Source: Combretum micranthum
Taxonomy: Eukaryota; Streptophyta; Magnoliopsida; Myrtales; Combretaceae
Length of the DNA stretch: 64,000 nt
Direction: 5' to 3'
Assembly: GCA_024138025.1 (NCBI GenBank)
Contig: JAMXBD010000819.1
Span: 186,001 to 250,000 of the forward strand
Of the stretch, positions 36,101-47,414 are shown piece after piece. The stretch's first letter is position 1; every line of letters starts with the position of its first letter. Position numbers and translations under genes: made by a program. The notes beneath the pieces are model-generated. The model was not told where the DNA came from. It saw only the letters and a program-made list of their open reading frames with translations, and did no database searches.

Positions 36101-37090
36101 AGAATGTAATAGATAAATTCAAATTTGTTAAAATAGGTGATTGAAGTAGTTTAATGGGTTAAATCAAGTATTTATGGTATTAGAATCTCTATTTTCAATT
36201 AAATTCAATTACTAATGCAATAAGGTCAAACTATCTATTTATATCTTATAATTTGCAAAAATTCCACTAGCTAAATGATTTAAAATCAATCTCTAAAATA
36301 AACGTATATCGATATTCAAAATTATCTGTATTTTCATACTAATCATCTAATAATATCTAATTAACTCAAATGGAAATTTAGGGTATTTCATTACCACCAT
36401 GCAAAGAATCCATGCTCTACAGGTATATATTGTGGTGGGCACACTACAAGATTATTGCAGGGGATGAGCATTTTTAAAGAACCAGCTCTTGGCACACCTT
36501 ATGTGCAAATTACCAGGGTTATGGATGGACCCTTTAGTGGTTGGGGCTTAGAGAGGCAAATCAAAACTCCTACAAAGATGTACTGCACACCACCATAGAT
36601 GAGATCCTATAACTCTCCTAGTGCCTCCATTTCCCAAGCCCCATTTGGTGTTGAGAAGCAGTTAGATAAGCTTAAAAAGGAAATGGTAAAGAATAAAAGG
36701 AAAGCGAGGAGGTTCAGAGCTTAAATTACTAACTTCCTCCAGGGAGCTGCTAGCTATCTTAAATGACCTCCTCCTAATCCATCAACTTATGAATCATCTT
36801 CTAACAATGATGGTAGGACTCTAACTGTTACCACCACTCCAAAGCACCCCTCTAAAACAAAAGGCAAGGAGATAGTCACCTTAGTTAAGGACAACGCCGA
36901 AGTTCTAAGTTCAGATGATGAAGACATAGTTGAGACTATAGAAGATGAGGAAGAGGAAAGAGAGAATGAAGAGGAATATGAGAATGTTGGAGATGACGAT
37001 AAAGAGCAAGGAAGGGATGAAGATGGTGACAATGACGAGGATGATGAACAGGACGAGGATGATCAAGATGAGGATGATGGTGATGAGTGA

Positions 37091-37943
37091 TTTGCTGATT
37101 TCTTTTATTTTTCTATTATAAGAATTATGGCTATTTTCCCTTTATTGATGTGTACTATTATTGCATGCTCCTAGTGAGCAGACCTCCCGATCTTATCTCT
37201 CATGATCCATGTCGAAATTTGTAAGATAGTCTAATTGATAGCTATCTTTTAGGTATATTTTTGTTTTTCATTTTCTATGATCATGTGCAGCATGAACTTC
37301 TATTAGGTTCTCATATATATGAATTGATGCTGTGACTAGCTCCACTTGAATGACTTCTTGACTGTGTAGTTATGTTGATAATCTCAAACCAGGGAAGTCT
37401 CAGTTCCTTTTCTTTTTATTTTCTTTCTTTTTGTTCGTTCTTGGATAGATATGCTATAGTAGATGTTGAGGGCAATGTCTCATTTTAAGTGTAGGGAAGA
37501 GATAATTCAGAAAGATTTAATTAAGTGGTCTTGTTTTATGCTTTAATGGATTATTATGCACTTTCATTCAAAAAAACCCCACTTAAATGAATTGAATTGT
37601 AAAAATTATGAAAATCCTAAGCTTATAACCATTATTTTCCTTGTTGAGTTAACCATTCAAAAAAATTGAAGGCAACTTTATGCTTTACTTGCTTACTTCG
37701 AATTTGGCATAACTAGTTAAAATTGTATGATGAAATCTAGGTGAGGCAAATTTACTTGCTATTTAATGATGGAATCTAGAATTTAGAAGTGGATCAGAGT
37801 CCTTAGTTAAAAGTTAATTGGTTATGTTTCTGAGCTTACCGAGTTATATATTTTCTTGTTAAAAATTTTGAGAGCTTATTTAATCTCTAGTGAAAGAGCA
37901 AATGAAATTAGGCACTTGATGATTCTCCTTGATAATCTTTTCA

Positions 37944-37974
<31 letters not shown>

Positions 37975-38191
37975 TGAAATAAAAAGTCTCAGTTAGTAAG
38001 CGTAGGCTTTGGTCTCTTAGAAGAGAGAAAGTTTGATCCCTCTACTAACAACAAAAATCCAATAACAAGAAATTTTAGTTGATATGGGTGGGTCATGGTC
38101 CTTTAGAAGAGTGAGATTTGTTCCCTGTTATCAACTTTAAAAAAAAAAAAGAAAGAAAATGAGCCTATTGACTCGAGTAAGAAAGTCCGAG
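37091..38191 (+). other. 3' region of the second Athila-like element, first part
   Basis: Non-coding. It contains a (TA)n microsatellite at 37943-37971 and lines matching 26320-26500 of the first Athila-like element. It is cut by long LTR copy 6 at 38192 and resumes at 42361. Confidence 0.6.
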
Positions 38192-39615
38192 TGTAAGCCT
38201 TGGAAAATTTCACTAAATAATTCCATAATAAACATTTAAAATAAACCTTGAAAATGACTCCCAATTAAAACCGAACTTCAACTAACCTGAAATTTAAAAC
38301 AAATCCAGAAATTTCTCAATCTCGAACAAAGAGAAAATCCTTAAAAGTAACATAAGAACTTAATAGTTTCCAAATCCAAAGCCACTACGTGTAACGACTC
38401 TACGCCTAACCCTGACTGGTAAAATCGGGTAATATAGAACCTAAAAACAATTTATTAAATAGTAAGTAACAATGAACCTTCGGCTATAAAACCTGATTTA
38501 AGAATTCCAAAAACGTTAAGAGATATAAAATACTTACAAAAATAAAATAATGAATAAATACTCTCAAACTAAATACTTTGTATAAATATAAAACATCAGC
38601 TTCCAGGTTGGCAACGATCTAAACCAGAAAGTCACCTGGAAAACTGAAGCCAACAATTCCCGGGAAACCTTAATAGGTTCAACCCGGCAATCCCGTAATC
38701 CTACACCAAGGAGTTGGAATATGAGCAAAGAGTGTAGTTTAGGTCGCAATAATGCTAGAATGCTTTAAAATGTAAGAGTAGCGAGTTTCCATCTATTTCA
38801 AACCCGGTCAGGTACAGACTTCGAAAAGCATGCCCCGGGATTCGAAACATTAGTATGTGATATTAGTACCATTAGGCTCGTAAATTTAAAAGGATTCCAA
38901 GTACCTCATTTGTTCTAATTTCAGATTGCTTATAAACCCGATTTTTCTAGTAACTGAGTAAACTCCGTAAAACGGAAACCAAAACCCTAAATATGATTAG
39001 TACAAGCAACCTAGGAACCCTAGATCCGGCTTTTCTTCGATTTCTATATATAGGAACCCTTATAGAATAATTTAATGTGAATTATTACTTTAAAGTATAT
39101 TTCAAACTTTAGCAAGTTTTAATTTCAGAAAAATTTCTATTCCGAGCCTTCCCGAGCTCCATTACGGAAAAGCGAGCCCCAGGACTAAAAACTCAGAAAA
39201 ATATTCCATAATATTCATTAGAACCAAAATTTTATAAGGATTTCAAAAATATAAATTTTATAATTTTCCGGGCTATAAAAATTACAGTTATAGCCTTTTT
39301 CCCGTATTTTCTTTACTGCCGGTAAAGTAGATGTCTTGTCTACTATTTACCACTATTCGTAAGTACAACCTACACTACACACTACCCATGCCCTATTCTT
39401 ACATCCTTACAACTACTCATTATATTTTCTTTTCCAAGAAATTTTTGTTTCTTATTAAATTATTACATTTTATTACACAATTTGCAAATTCAAATAAAAT
39501 TAAATCACTCTCTCCCTTACTCCCACAATGGCCGGCACATGACCCCCCTTTTATGCCTTCAAATTGATTTATTTTATCTCTTTTATTACTTCAAACAAAC
39601 CCTAAATTCACTTAA

Positions 39616-39623
39616 TATAAATA
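39616..39623 (+). promoter_or_regulatory. TATA box of long LTR copy 6
   Basis: TATAAATA lies 85 bp after GGCCGGC (39530-39536) and about 160 bp before a TTTAG/GTGATG donor-like site. Confidence 0.6.
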
Positions 39624-41559
39624 ATGTTTAACTTTCCCTCTCCTTCATTTCATTTCTATTTGTCTAAAAATCACAAAACACTCTCTCTACTCCATCCTAT
39701 TGCCGTGAGCCTTCTTCCTCACTAACACACACACAACAAGCTCTTTTCTTCTTCATCTCTTCTCCAAATCTCTCTTTAGGTGATGATTTCAAGCTTTATT
39801 ACTACTTAATCTTGTAATGGCAAGAGTATTCTTGTGTTTTCACTTTAAATCCCCATGAGCAAATGCTTGGGATAAGAAAACACTAATACATGAATCTCAA
39901 ATCATCACAAGAGTAGATCTTGTGTTTAATGGGTTTTTGTTGAAGTATCATTATGTTCATGCATATAAAAGTAGAGATTTTGCATGAAAAATATATGTTC
40001 ATGTCTTTAAACTCATTTTCATGCACTATAAGTAGTAGATCTAGAATTTAGACACTCATATTTTCTTGACATTCATGTTCATATGAATATTTTGTATTTT
40101 CATGCATTGATGATTCATAAAGGCTTAGTCTTGTATATATAAATGTGATAGTTGGTAGATCTTTATGAAGATAAGACAAGGAACTTGAAAAGAAAAAGTT
40201 TTTGTTAGAAAAGGTCAAAAGAAAATTCGTATGATTTTCAAGACCTATTTTAAAAACCCTTGAAACCACTTTGAAACTTATAGTTTATATGAAAAATGAA
40301 GGGTATAAGTAATAGGTATCATTAAGTAATAATTTTTATAAGTTGAAATGAGTTTGGATATGAGTAATGTGTAAAATAAAGTAGTGGAATTAAGATAGAA
40401 AATTTTTAGTTAATGTTCAAGTTGTAAAATTCGTAACTTTGGATGATGCCTATGTAAACACTTAGTATTCAGATTAAAATGAATGTTTGTGTGTTGAATG
40501 AAGTCTTTAGGTAATGGATATAGCAAAGCTTTAAATTTTGATGCATTACACAAGTTTTCTCAAAGGAAACATGCAAGAAATGGATTTTTACAAAATTCGG
40601 ATTTTTATGAAAAGCTTATTTAAAAATATATTTGCAAAGTGAAAAATGTAAGTTTTTATGTGGAAATGAAGGTCTTAGATAGTATATATGATGAAGACTC
40701 ATTTTTATAAATTGGATTTTCAAGAAGTAGTTATTGTTAAAGTCTTATAAGATTTAGGAGTTCTCAAATTTTTCATTGTCAAAAATCATCAAGATCATGC
40801 ATATATCGGACTCATCACATGTCATTCATGTTAAGAACTCATTCATGTTTTATATACACATGAATCATCAACTAGATACATTTTGATCAAGTGCAAAACA
40901 ATTTTTTGAAAATGGAAAAGGTTACAGTTCAGATCTGATCCCTCTGTTTCGTGATCTAAATGTTTTCAAAACTTGAAAATAATATTAGAAATAGATAGAT
41001 CTTTCGAGGTAGATAGAGATCGATATAAAATTTGCGAAATTCCAAGTTAAAATGATCAAGTTATGGCCGTTTTAAATTGGAACTTCCGCAAATAGCGAGA
41101 ATCACGATTTTGTTTAGTTTTGATACATAGTTTGGACTAGTTAAGTGATGAAGTTCTCATTAGGGTATTCTTATTTGGTAGGTAATCCCAAGAACGACGA
41201 ATCCCTACCACCCGATTATTACTACTAAGAGACCGGCGTACCATGGCCGAGTGAGTATCACTTCCAATTTCAATTATTGCTTGTGATTGTAGTGATAGAT
41301 GCACTAGTTGCTAAGGAAAAACAAAAATAAATATGCATGATGGGGTTATTTGAGAATTGTATTTGTCTACTGTTAATATATGGAATTGAATTAAAGAATA
41401 TCGAAGCCGGGTGATAAATTATTGTTTGTATAGTAGAGTAGAAATGATTGTCTGCGAGTATTGCCTGGTCACTTAAAAGAATTGGTTTAATTGATTATTA
41501 GACATTAAAGATAAACATGGACTCATTCATATCACAATGGTAATGGAGCATTAGCATTT

Positions 41560-41683
41560 GTTGGCTTTTCGTGATCCATAAAATGAATATGTTGGTTAAT
41601 CGTGATCCATAAAACGAATATATTGGTTAATCGTGATCTATAAAACGAATATGTTGGTTAATCGTGATCCATAAAATGAATAT
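41560..41683 (+). repeat. Four 31-bp tandem repeats inside long LTR copy 6
   Basis: Units start at 41560, 41591, 41622 and 41653 with the pattern GTTGGTTAATCGTGATCCAT followed by AAAACGAATAT. They differ at a few positions, and a partial fifth copy follows (GTTGGTTGACCGTGACCC). Other LTR copies in the window lack the array. Confidence 0.9.
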
Positions 41684-42360
41684 ATGAGTTGGTTGACCGT
41701 GACCCTAAATGGCGTCGTACCGCAAGATTCGTTAATCTGCTAACCCGGGATGGAGGGCGCAAATCCATCCACATATGATTTCCGGCTAGTCATATGTTTG
41801 TTGAATTTACGGGTTTGATGCATTTCATTTGACTGATTAATCACTTGCTTGAATGTTATGTTTTAATTGCGATATGGAAGTTTTCACTCACTAAGCTAGT
41901 GTAGCTTATACCCCAATAGTTTCCTATTGCAGTATGAATACCTATGGCTATCTCCGAGGAGCCGTTATCATTAGGTACAGCTCTTGGACGTTAAGGAGCC
42001 TTTGATGAGGCCAGGACCTACAAGTAGGCACGGACTTCTAATCAAGTCTCCTAAATTGATATTTGAAGGATAATATAAGAGATTTTGTGAGCCTGAGAAC
42101 TCTTAACGTTGTTGACAGGAGTATGCCCCTTAGTTCATATAAAAGAATAGATCTAAAGGAAACGGTTATGATTTACATTCTTGTTGCTATGTATGTCTCC
42201 TTAGACTACTACGAAGCAAAGCATGGTCCCTGTATGTTGAAAGTGAGCCTTACACTTGATGTTCAAACTAATGGGAAGGCTAAGGTTACCTTACTTGAGT
42301 TTAAATATTGAGTGTGGCGGACTATCACGTTTAAGGTACTCTTTGGGGCGTGACACCGAG

Positions 42361-42929
42361 GGATGCCCTCTTTTAGAGGCGATAACGTCTATTAACTTGG
42401 GTAACAAACTCGGGTTTATTAGTTGGAAACTCGTTCCATGGGTTAAGAAGCTTAAACTAAAAATTGGAAAGGAGTGAATGAAAATTTTGGGGAGATTAAT
42501 AAAAAGGAGAAAATCCAAGGAAAAATGATGCAAAATACTATCATTTTTTGTTAGTGTTCTTAAAGAAGTGGTTGAAGGGATTATATACTCTTAAGTAGAT
42601 GGTTGAAGTGTAAGTGGGTCTCTTTTACTATGCTTGACTTTATATCTACTTTGTAACTTTAGAAGTTGCTATTAAATGGTAAGGGTAAAGTCTGACTTAC
42701 TTATATTAGTTTTAGAATTTTGATTTTGGCATGTTAAGTACAAGTATAGCAGGTTTAAGTAAAAGGAACAAAAGTTTGAAGTTATTATGGTCTAAATTAA
42801 AAAATTTGAATTTGTTGTGTGATTTTTGAATTTCCATTAAGCTTATGGGTGTAATTGATGATGGATTTTATTGTTCTTAATAATTTTCTTGAGGACAAGC
42901 AAACGCAAATGGTTAAGTATGAGGAAGTT
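42361..42929 (+). other. 3' region of the second Athila-like element, second part, with polypurine tract
   Basis: Non-coding; aligns by eye with 26680-27179. It ends TATGAGGAAGTT before the LTR start, matching AGTGTAGGGAAGTT of the first element. Confidence 0.6.
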
Positions 42930-44080
42930 TGACAGGTGTCAAAAGACCCTTATTATTTGTATTGAATTGATATGGTATGATATGCAATTTATATAATTTA
43001 TTAAAGAAAAGGATACTTAGTTGGTTAAAATGTTAATCTCGAGAATTAAAGAGAACAAACGCTTAATGAAGACATCTGGATGAGTTAAAGGAGATTTTGA
43101 TGAAGAATTGGGTAAAGTGAAGATTCATAACATACATGACCATTCTTCATAAGCTGTCCAGAATACTAGTGTAAAAAGCAAAATCCAACCAACAAGTGAT
43201 TTTAAAGTATACAAGGAGTTTCACAAGCTGTGTATCATGCGTGTGTAGAAGTTGGAAAGTGATTAGAAGCATTTGGGAACTTACACAGGTACCTTGCATG
43301 AGCCATGCTTGAGGTAGTGCAGCCCCTTTTTCCATGCTAACATCGATTTTTTATCCCATATGGCCTCGAATGCGGATCATGTAAGATGGTCTTGTAGAAG
43401 ATATTTTGCCTTTTCCTATAAATACCTGTCTTCACTCATCATTTGGAACATATATCTTTATTCCTATGAACCCTAGAGAGAAAAATAGGTACTTTAGAGT
43501 CGAGAAACACGAGATTTCATTGAAGATCACTAGACTTCATCTTTAAGGGTTGTAATCATGAATTCTTTCTATTTTTCTTTATTTTATCATTGTAATAATT
43601 CATCTATGGAAAAATAGTTCTTTATACCCTAGGTCTTAAGAAACTTTAACCTTAATGTAGTGACTCAATTGTTTCATTAATAGAAGTTTGTGCTTTCTTG
43701 AGTCTATTCATGTGTTATTATTGCTCTTTGATTTAATATGTGTGAAATATTATATCAATGTATGATTCTTGTTAATTAGGTCAAAATATCAATTGATGAG
43801 ATAGATCTAACATGAATAGAGAAGTTTAAATGTTGACATAGACATAGACTACATAAACTTTCTACATAAAGATTTAATCCTTATTTGGAATCTTGAATTA
43901 TAATGCAATTCTATGTGCAATTAATGATGAAAGAAATTTTCATTAATCATATAGGGTTAGAAATTTGTACTCCTATAAGAGATATTAATTAAATATAGAG
44001 ATCCTGCAGTTCAAAAAGCTAAATGAACCATTAATGATATTTTATGAGAAATGGATATAGGGTTAGTGGTGAATCAAGAT

Positions 44081-44617
44081 GATACGAACCAAGATTCGAA
44101 TACAGTAAGGAACAGGAGGAAACATAGGTGGCTGAATGACTTTACAATATAGAGATTAATTGTTTTCAAGCAGTTAAGATTACAAACAGTGTTAAACAGC
44201 TCGTAACAGTCTTTAGTTGCTAATATAACTCATTATATCAGTGCATGTAATAGAATAGGAGAGTGTAACAAAATATAAGTAGTTACAAAATGAATAATCA
44301 AATCAGTACAGTTAGTACGGATGGAAACTGTATAAATAGTAGAGATGAATGAAAAAAGGATTATCTTGTTACTTCCCAAAAATAGACAAAGTGTCTAAGG
44401 AGTGTCAAGCGACTTGAACTGCCTTTATCATCACCATAGTCAAATCTGTAGCAAATACACAAATTAGGGTTAGATTCATAAACATGAGAGAGGAAAGAAC
44501 AAGTTAGGATTTGGAACTTAGCTTGAGTTTAGATCTGACTTGAGCATGAGGTTGTGAGGTGAGAGAAGTGAGAAGCTTAGGGTTATATTGGACTGGGCTA
44601 TTAGTTGGGCCTTATCA
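44081..44617 (+). mobile_element. 5' LTR of the chromovirus
   Basis: 537 bp, TGATACGAACC...GGGCCTTATCA. TATAAATA is at 44331-44338. It aligns end to end with 53272-53812. The bases after it (TTTTGGTGCTTTCGTC) would hold the primer site; I do not recognise the tRNA. Confidence 0.95.
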
Positions 44618-44633
44618 TTTTGGTGCTTTCGTC

Positions 44634-45545
44634 ATGGCTCCAGAAACTCGTAGCAATCAACAACACGATTCCGAGATTGTCAAGAACACTTTAATTGCCA
44701 TTCAAGAAAGTTTGGGTGTACTCACTTCTCGAATTGAAAAACTTGAATTGGGGCATAATGTTGAGTTGAATTCATTAGGGAATCAGAATCTTCATGATTC
44801 ATCATCTTCCAGATCGGGATCTTCCTTAACTAATTCCTTACTCAAGGGAATCAAGTTGGAAATTCCCAAATTTGCAGGCATAGATGTGTTGGGATGGTTA
44901 TTTCAAGTCGAGCAATTTTTCGAGTTCCATGATGTGCAAGAAGAACAACAAATTACTATTTGTTCTTTAATGCTTGAGGGTGCGGCTTGTGAATGGTATA
45001 AGTGGATGTTCAGAAACAAGCAGTTGAGCTCATGGCAAAAATTTATAGAAGCTCTATCCTATCGATTTGGTCCCTCACCATATGAAGATGTTCATGGTTT
45101 ATTATCAAAGTTGATACAAACTTCCACAGTAGCGTTGTATCAATCTCAATTTGAGGCATTGGTTAATAGAACAGAGGGATTTTCAAATGCTTTTCTTCTC
45201 AGTTGTTTTATTTCAGGATTAAAGCCTTCAATCAAACGAGAACTTCAGTTGGCTCGTCCTAAAGATATGGTGGAGGCTATATGGTTGGCAAGAATGCATG
45301 AGGACAAGTTGAATGATCAAGCAAAGCAGTACAAACCATATGCTTTTTAATCTCCAGTTTCTTCTACTAGTACTGGTACCTTACAGTTCTCTAAACCTTT
45401 TAACTCTAATTCCTCAGTTTCTAAACCATCCCATTCAATTCCTATTAAAAGAATGACCTTGGAAGAAATGCAAGCTTGAAGGGAAAAAGGTTTATGTTTT
45501 AACTATGATGAGAAATTTCATCGCAATCATAAATGTAAACCTAAA
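44634..45545 (+). pseudogene. Chromovirus gag
   Basis: The likely start is ATG 44634, 16 bp after the LTR (MAPETRSNQQ). A coiled-coil stretch (IEKLELG) precedes the retrotransposon gag domain, with GWLFQVEQFFEFHDV, MLEGAACEWYKWM and FSNAFLLSCFISGLKP. A stop at 45348 and another at 45477 interrupt it. The CCHC zinc knuckle reads CFNYDEKFHRNHKC, so its second cysteine is now tyrosine. The open stretch extends upstream into the LTR to 44559, but that extension is not conserved in gag proteins. Confidence 0.9.
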
Positions 45546-46262
45546 TTTCTATTGTTACTGAATTCATCTAATGATTTGCAAGAGGACAATGATTGTATTG
45601 ATATATCTGATGTAGAATATGCAGTGGGTGAGGATGATTCATGTGCTATTAGCTGTCATGCTCTAAATGGCCTTCATGTTCCTAGAACCTTAAGATTTTA
45701 TGGTCAGATTAATCACAAGCTTATAATGGTGTTGATGGATTCAAGTAGCACCCATAATTTCATTCAGACCAAGATAGCTAGTCAGATTAGATTACCCCTA
45801 CAGCCAACTACTCGTTTTTCAGTTGTCATAGGTAATTGTCGAAAGTTGTATTGTGATAATGTGTGTAAAGATGTTCTGCTACACACTCGAGGCTTGGAAT
45901 TTCTGATTAACTTGTATGTATTACCTATATAAGGATCAGATGTAGTATTAGAAGTGGATTGGTTGGAGTCTTTAGGTCCTGTAACTATTGAGTTTAGTAC
46001 TTTAACTATGCAATTTTTGCATCAGGGACATTCAGTAGTATTGCATGGGTCTCAATCTAGACTTGGGGGTCAAATTTCTTTCAATCAACTCAGACGATTG
46101 ATTCAACATGATTTGGTGGCTTCATGTTTTTCTTTGGAGGCTCAGGTGGATACTTCTTCACAGCAATTCACCAATAACACACTTATTGAGCAAGTGTTGG
46201 GCAAATATGATCATATTTTTCAGCCACCATCATCGTTGCCTCCCTTACGGATAGTGCAAGAT
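45546..46262 (+). pseudogene. Chromovirus protease region
   Basis: The active-site motif reads VLMDSSSTHNFI, where the family has DSGSTHNFI. The catalytic Asp remains but the invariant glycine is serine, so activity is unlikely. A stop at 45930-45932 splits the region, and DVVLEVDWLESLGPVTI follows, the usual end of the protease (family: GMDWL). Confidence 0.85.
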
Positions 46263-47414
46263 CGAATACATTAGAAGGATGGAGTTTCAGCTATCAATGT
46301 GAAACCATACCAATATCCTCATTTTCAAAAGGAGGAGATTAAAAGACAAATTCAGGAGATGTTGGAGCAAGGTATTATACAGAACAGTACTTTACCTTTT
46401 TCTTCTCCAGTACTCTTGGTAAAGAAAAAAAGATGGAAGTTGGAGATTCTGTGTTGATTACAGACCCCTGAATGAAGCAACTGTTAAGGATGAGTATCCC
46501 ATTCCTACTATTGAAGAGCTATTGGATGAACTCAAAGGAGCAAAAATTTTTCGAAGCTTGATTTGCGAACAGGTTATCACCAGATTCAAATGTTTCTAAT
46601 GGATGTTGAAAAGACAACATTTAGGACACACGAAGGGCATTATGAATTTCTTGTTATGCGCTTCGGCCTTAATAATGCCCCTACTACTTTTCAATCTATT
46701 GTGAATGATATTTTTAAGCCTCACTTAAGGATTTTGTCATTGTTTTCTTTGATGACATTCTCATATATGGCGAGACCCTAGAATTACATATAGCACATTT
46801 GGATAAGGTATTGTCTATTCTAGCAAAAAATACCATGTTCTTAAAAAAATCCAAATGTATCTTTGGACAGAGTTCCATAAAGTATCTTGGACATGTGGTC
46901 CAAGCTGCAAGGGTTTCCCCTGATCCTCACAAACTGGTGGCAATAGAGGAATAGCCAGAACCTACTTCATTAAAGCAATTATGTGCTTTTTTGGGTCTAA
47001 CAGGGTATTATCGAAGATTCATTAAGTCATTTGCTTCCATAGCAAGTCCATTGACTGATTTATTAAAGAAAGACGGATTTCATTGGGATACCAATGCTTT
47101 GCAGGCTTTCGATAACCTCAAACAAGCTTTAAGATATGCTCCTATATTGGTTCTACCAAATTTCAAGAAACATTTTGTTATTGAATCAGATGCTTTAAGG
47201 ACGGGTATTGGAGCAGTTTTACTACAAGAAGGCATGCCGATTGCTTTCTTTAGTAAAAAGTTACCAATGCACTTAGTTAAGGCATCAGCTTATGTACGAG
47301 AATTGTATGTAGTAGTGGAAGCAGTTTGGAAGTGGCTGCAGTATTTGTTGGGATCTCATTTTACTATTCAAACAGATCATAGAAGTTTAAAAGAGTTATT
47401 AACTCAAGTAATTC

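Larger units (their letters stand above)
28848..36390 (-). mobile_element. Solo LTR of a second long-LTR family, interrupted by copy 5
   Basis: On its sense strand it starts TGAAATACCCTAAATTTCC at 36390 and ends ATCGAGGTGTGATA at 28848, so the terminal CA has become TA. Flanks are TTATC (28843-28847) and TTACC (36391-36395), one transition apart. Without copy 5 it is about 4.03 kb. A TATA box (reverse of TATTTATA) lies near 35521-35530. Removing it rejoins the Athila-like ORF. The GAGGTGTGATA end recalls the GGGGCGTGACA end of the main family, so the two may be distantly related. No coding domain is present. Confidence 0.82.
28541..37090 (+). pseudogene. Acidic-tailed 3' ORF of an Athila-like element, split by nested LTRs
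   Basis: Part one (28541-28847) reads ATQIDYWKVLCDQDLEYYP and NYMVIHWMLANIIEAKK. Part two (36391-37090) continues TTMQRIHALQVYIV, has a frameshift, then PFSGWGLERQIKTP, a charged helix (EKQLDKLKKEMVKNKRKARR) and an acidic tail of about 60 residues rich in Asp and Glu, ending at TGA 37088-37090. Stops at about 28788, 36594 and 36723 break it. It sits between the pol position and the 3' LTR, as do the extra ORFs of Athila relatives. It may correspond to the plant retroelement ORF family with a transposon-protein label; its function is unknown. Confidence 0.6.
38192..42355 (+). mobile_element. Long solo LTR, copy 6 (target duplication CCGAG)
   Basis: The element starts TGTAAGCCTTGG and ends TTTGGGGCGTGACA, with CCGAG at 38187-38191 and 42356-42360. 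Length is 4164 bp. It has TATAAATA at 39616, GGCCGGC at 39530, a TTTAG/GTGATG donor-like site at 39780, the conserved block at about 40975-41085, a private 31-bp tandem array at 41560-41683 and the hairpin motif at 41888. It is diverged from copies 4 and 7 and represents another subfamily. The short open stretches at 42063-42477 straddle its end and show no similarity I recognise. Confidence 0.93.

Noticed and set aside
36787..37032. Minus-strand Ser-rich open frame
   Set aside because: It is the complement of the Asp/Glu-rich tail of the retroelement ORF on the plus strand.
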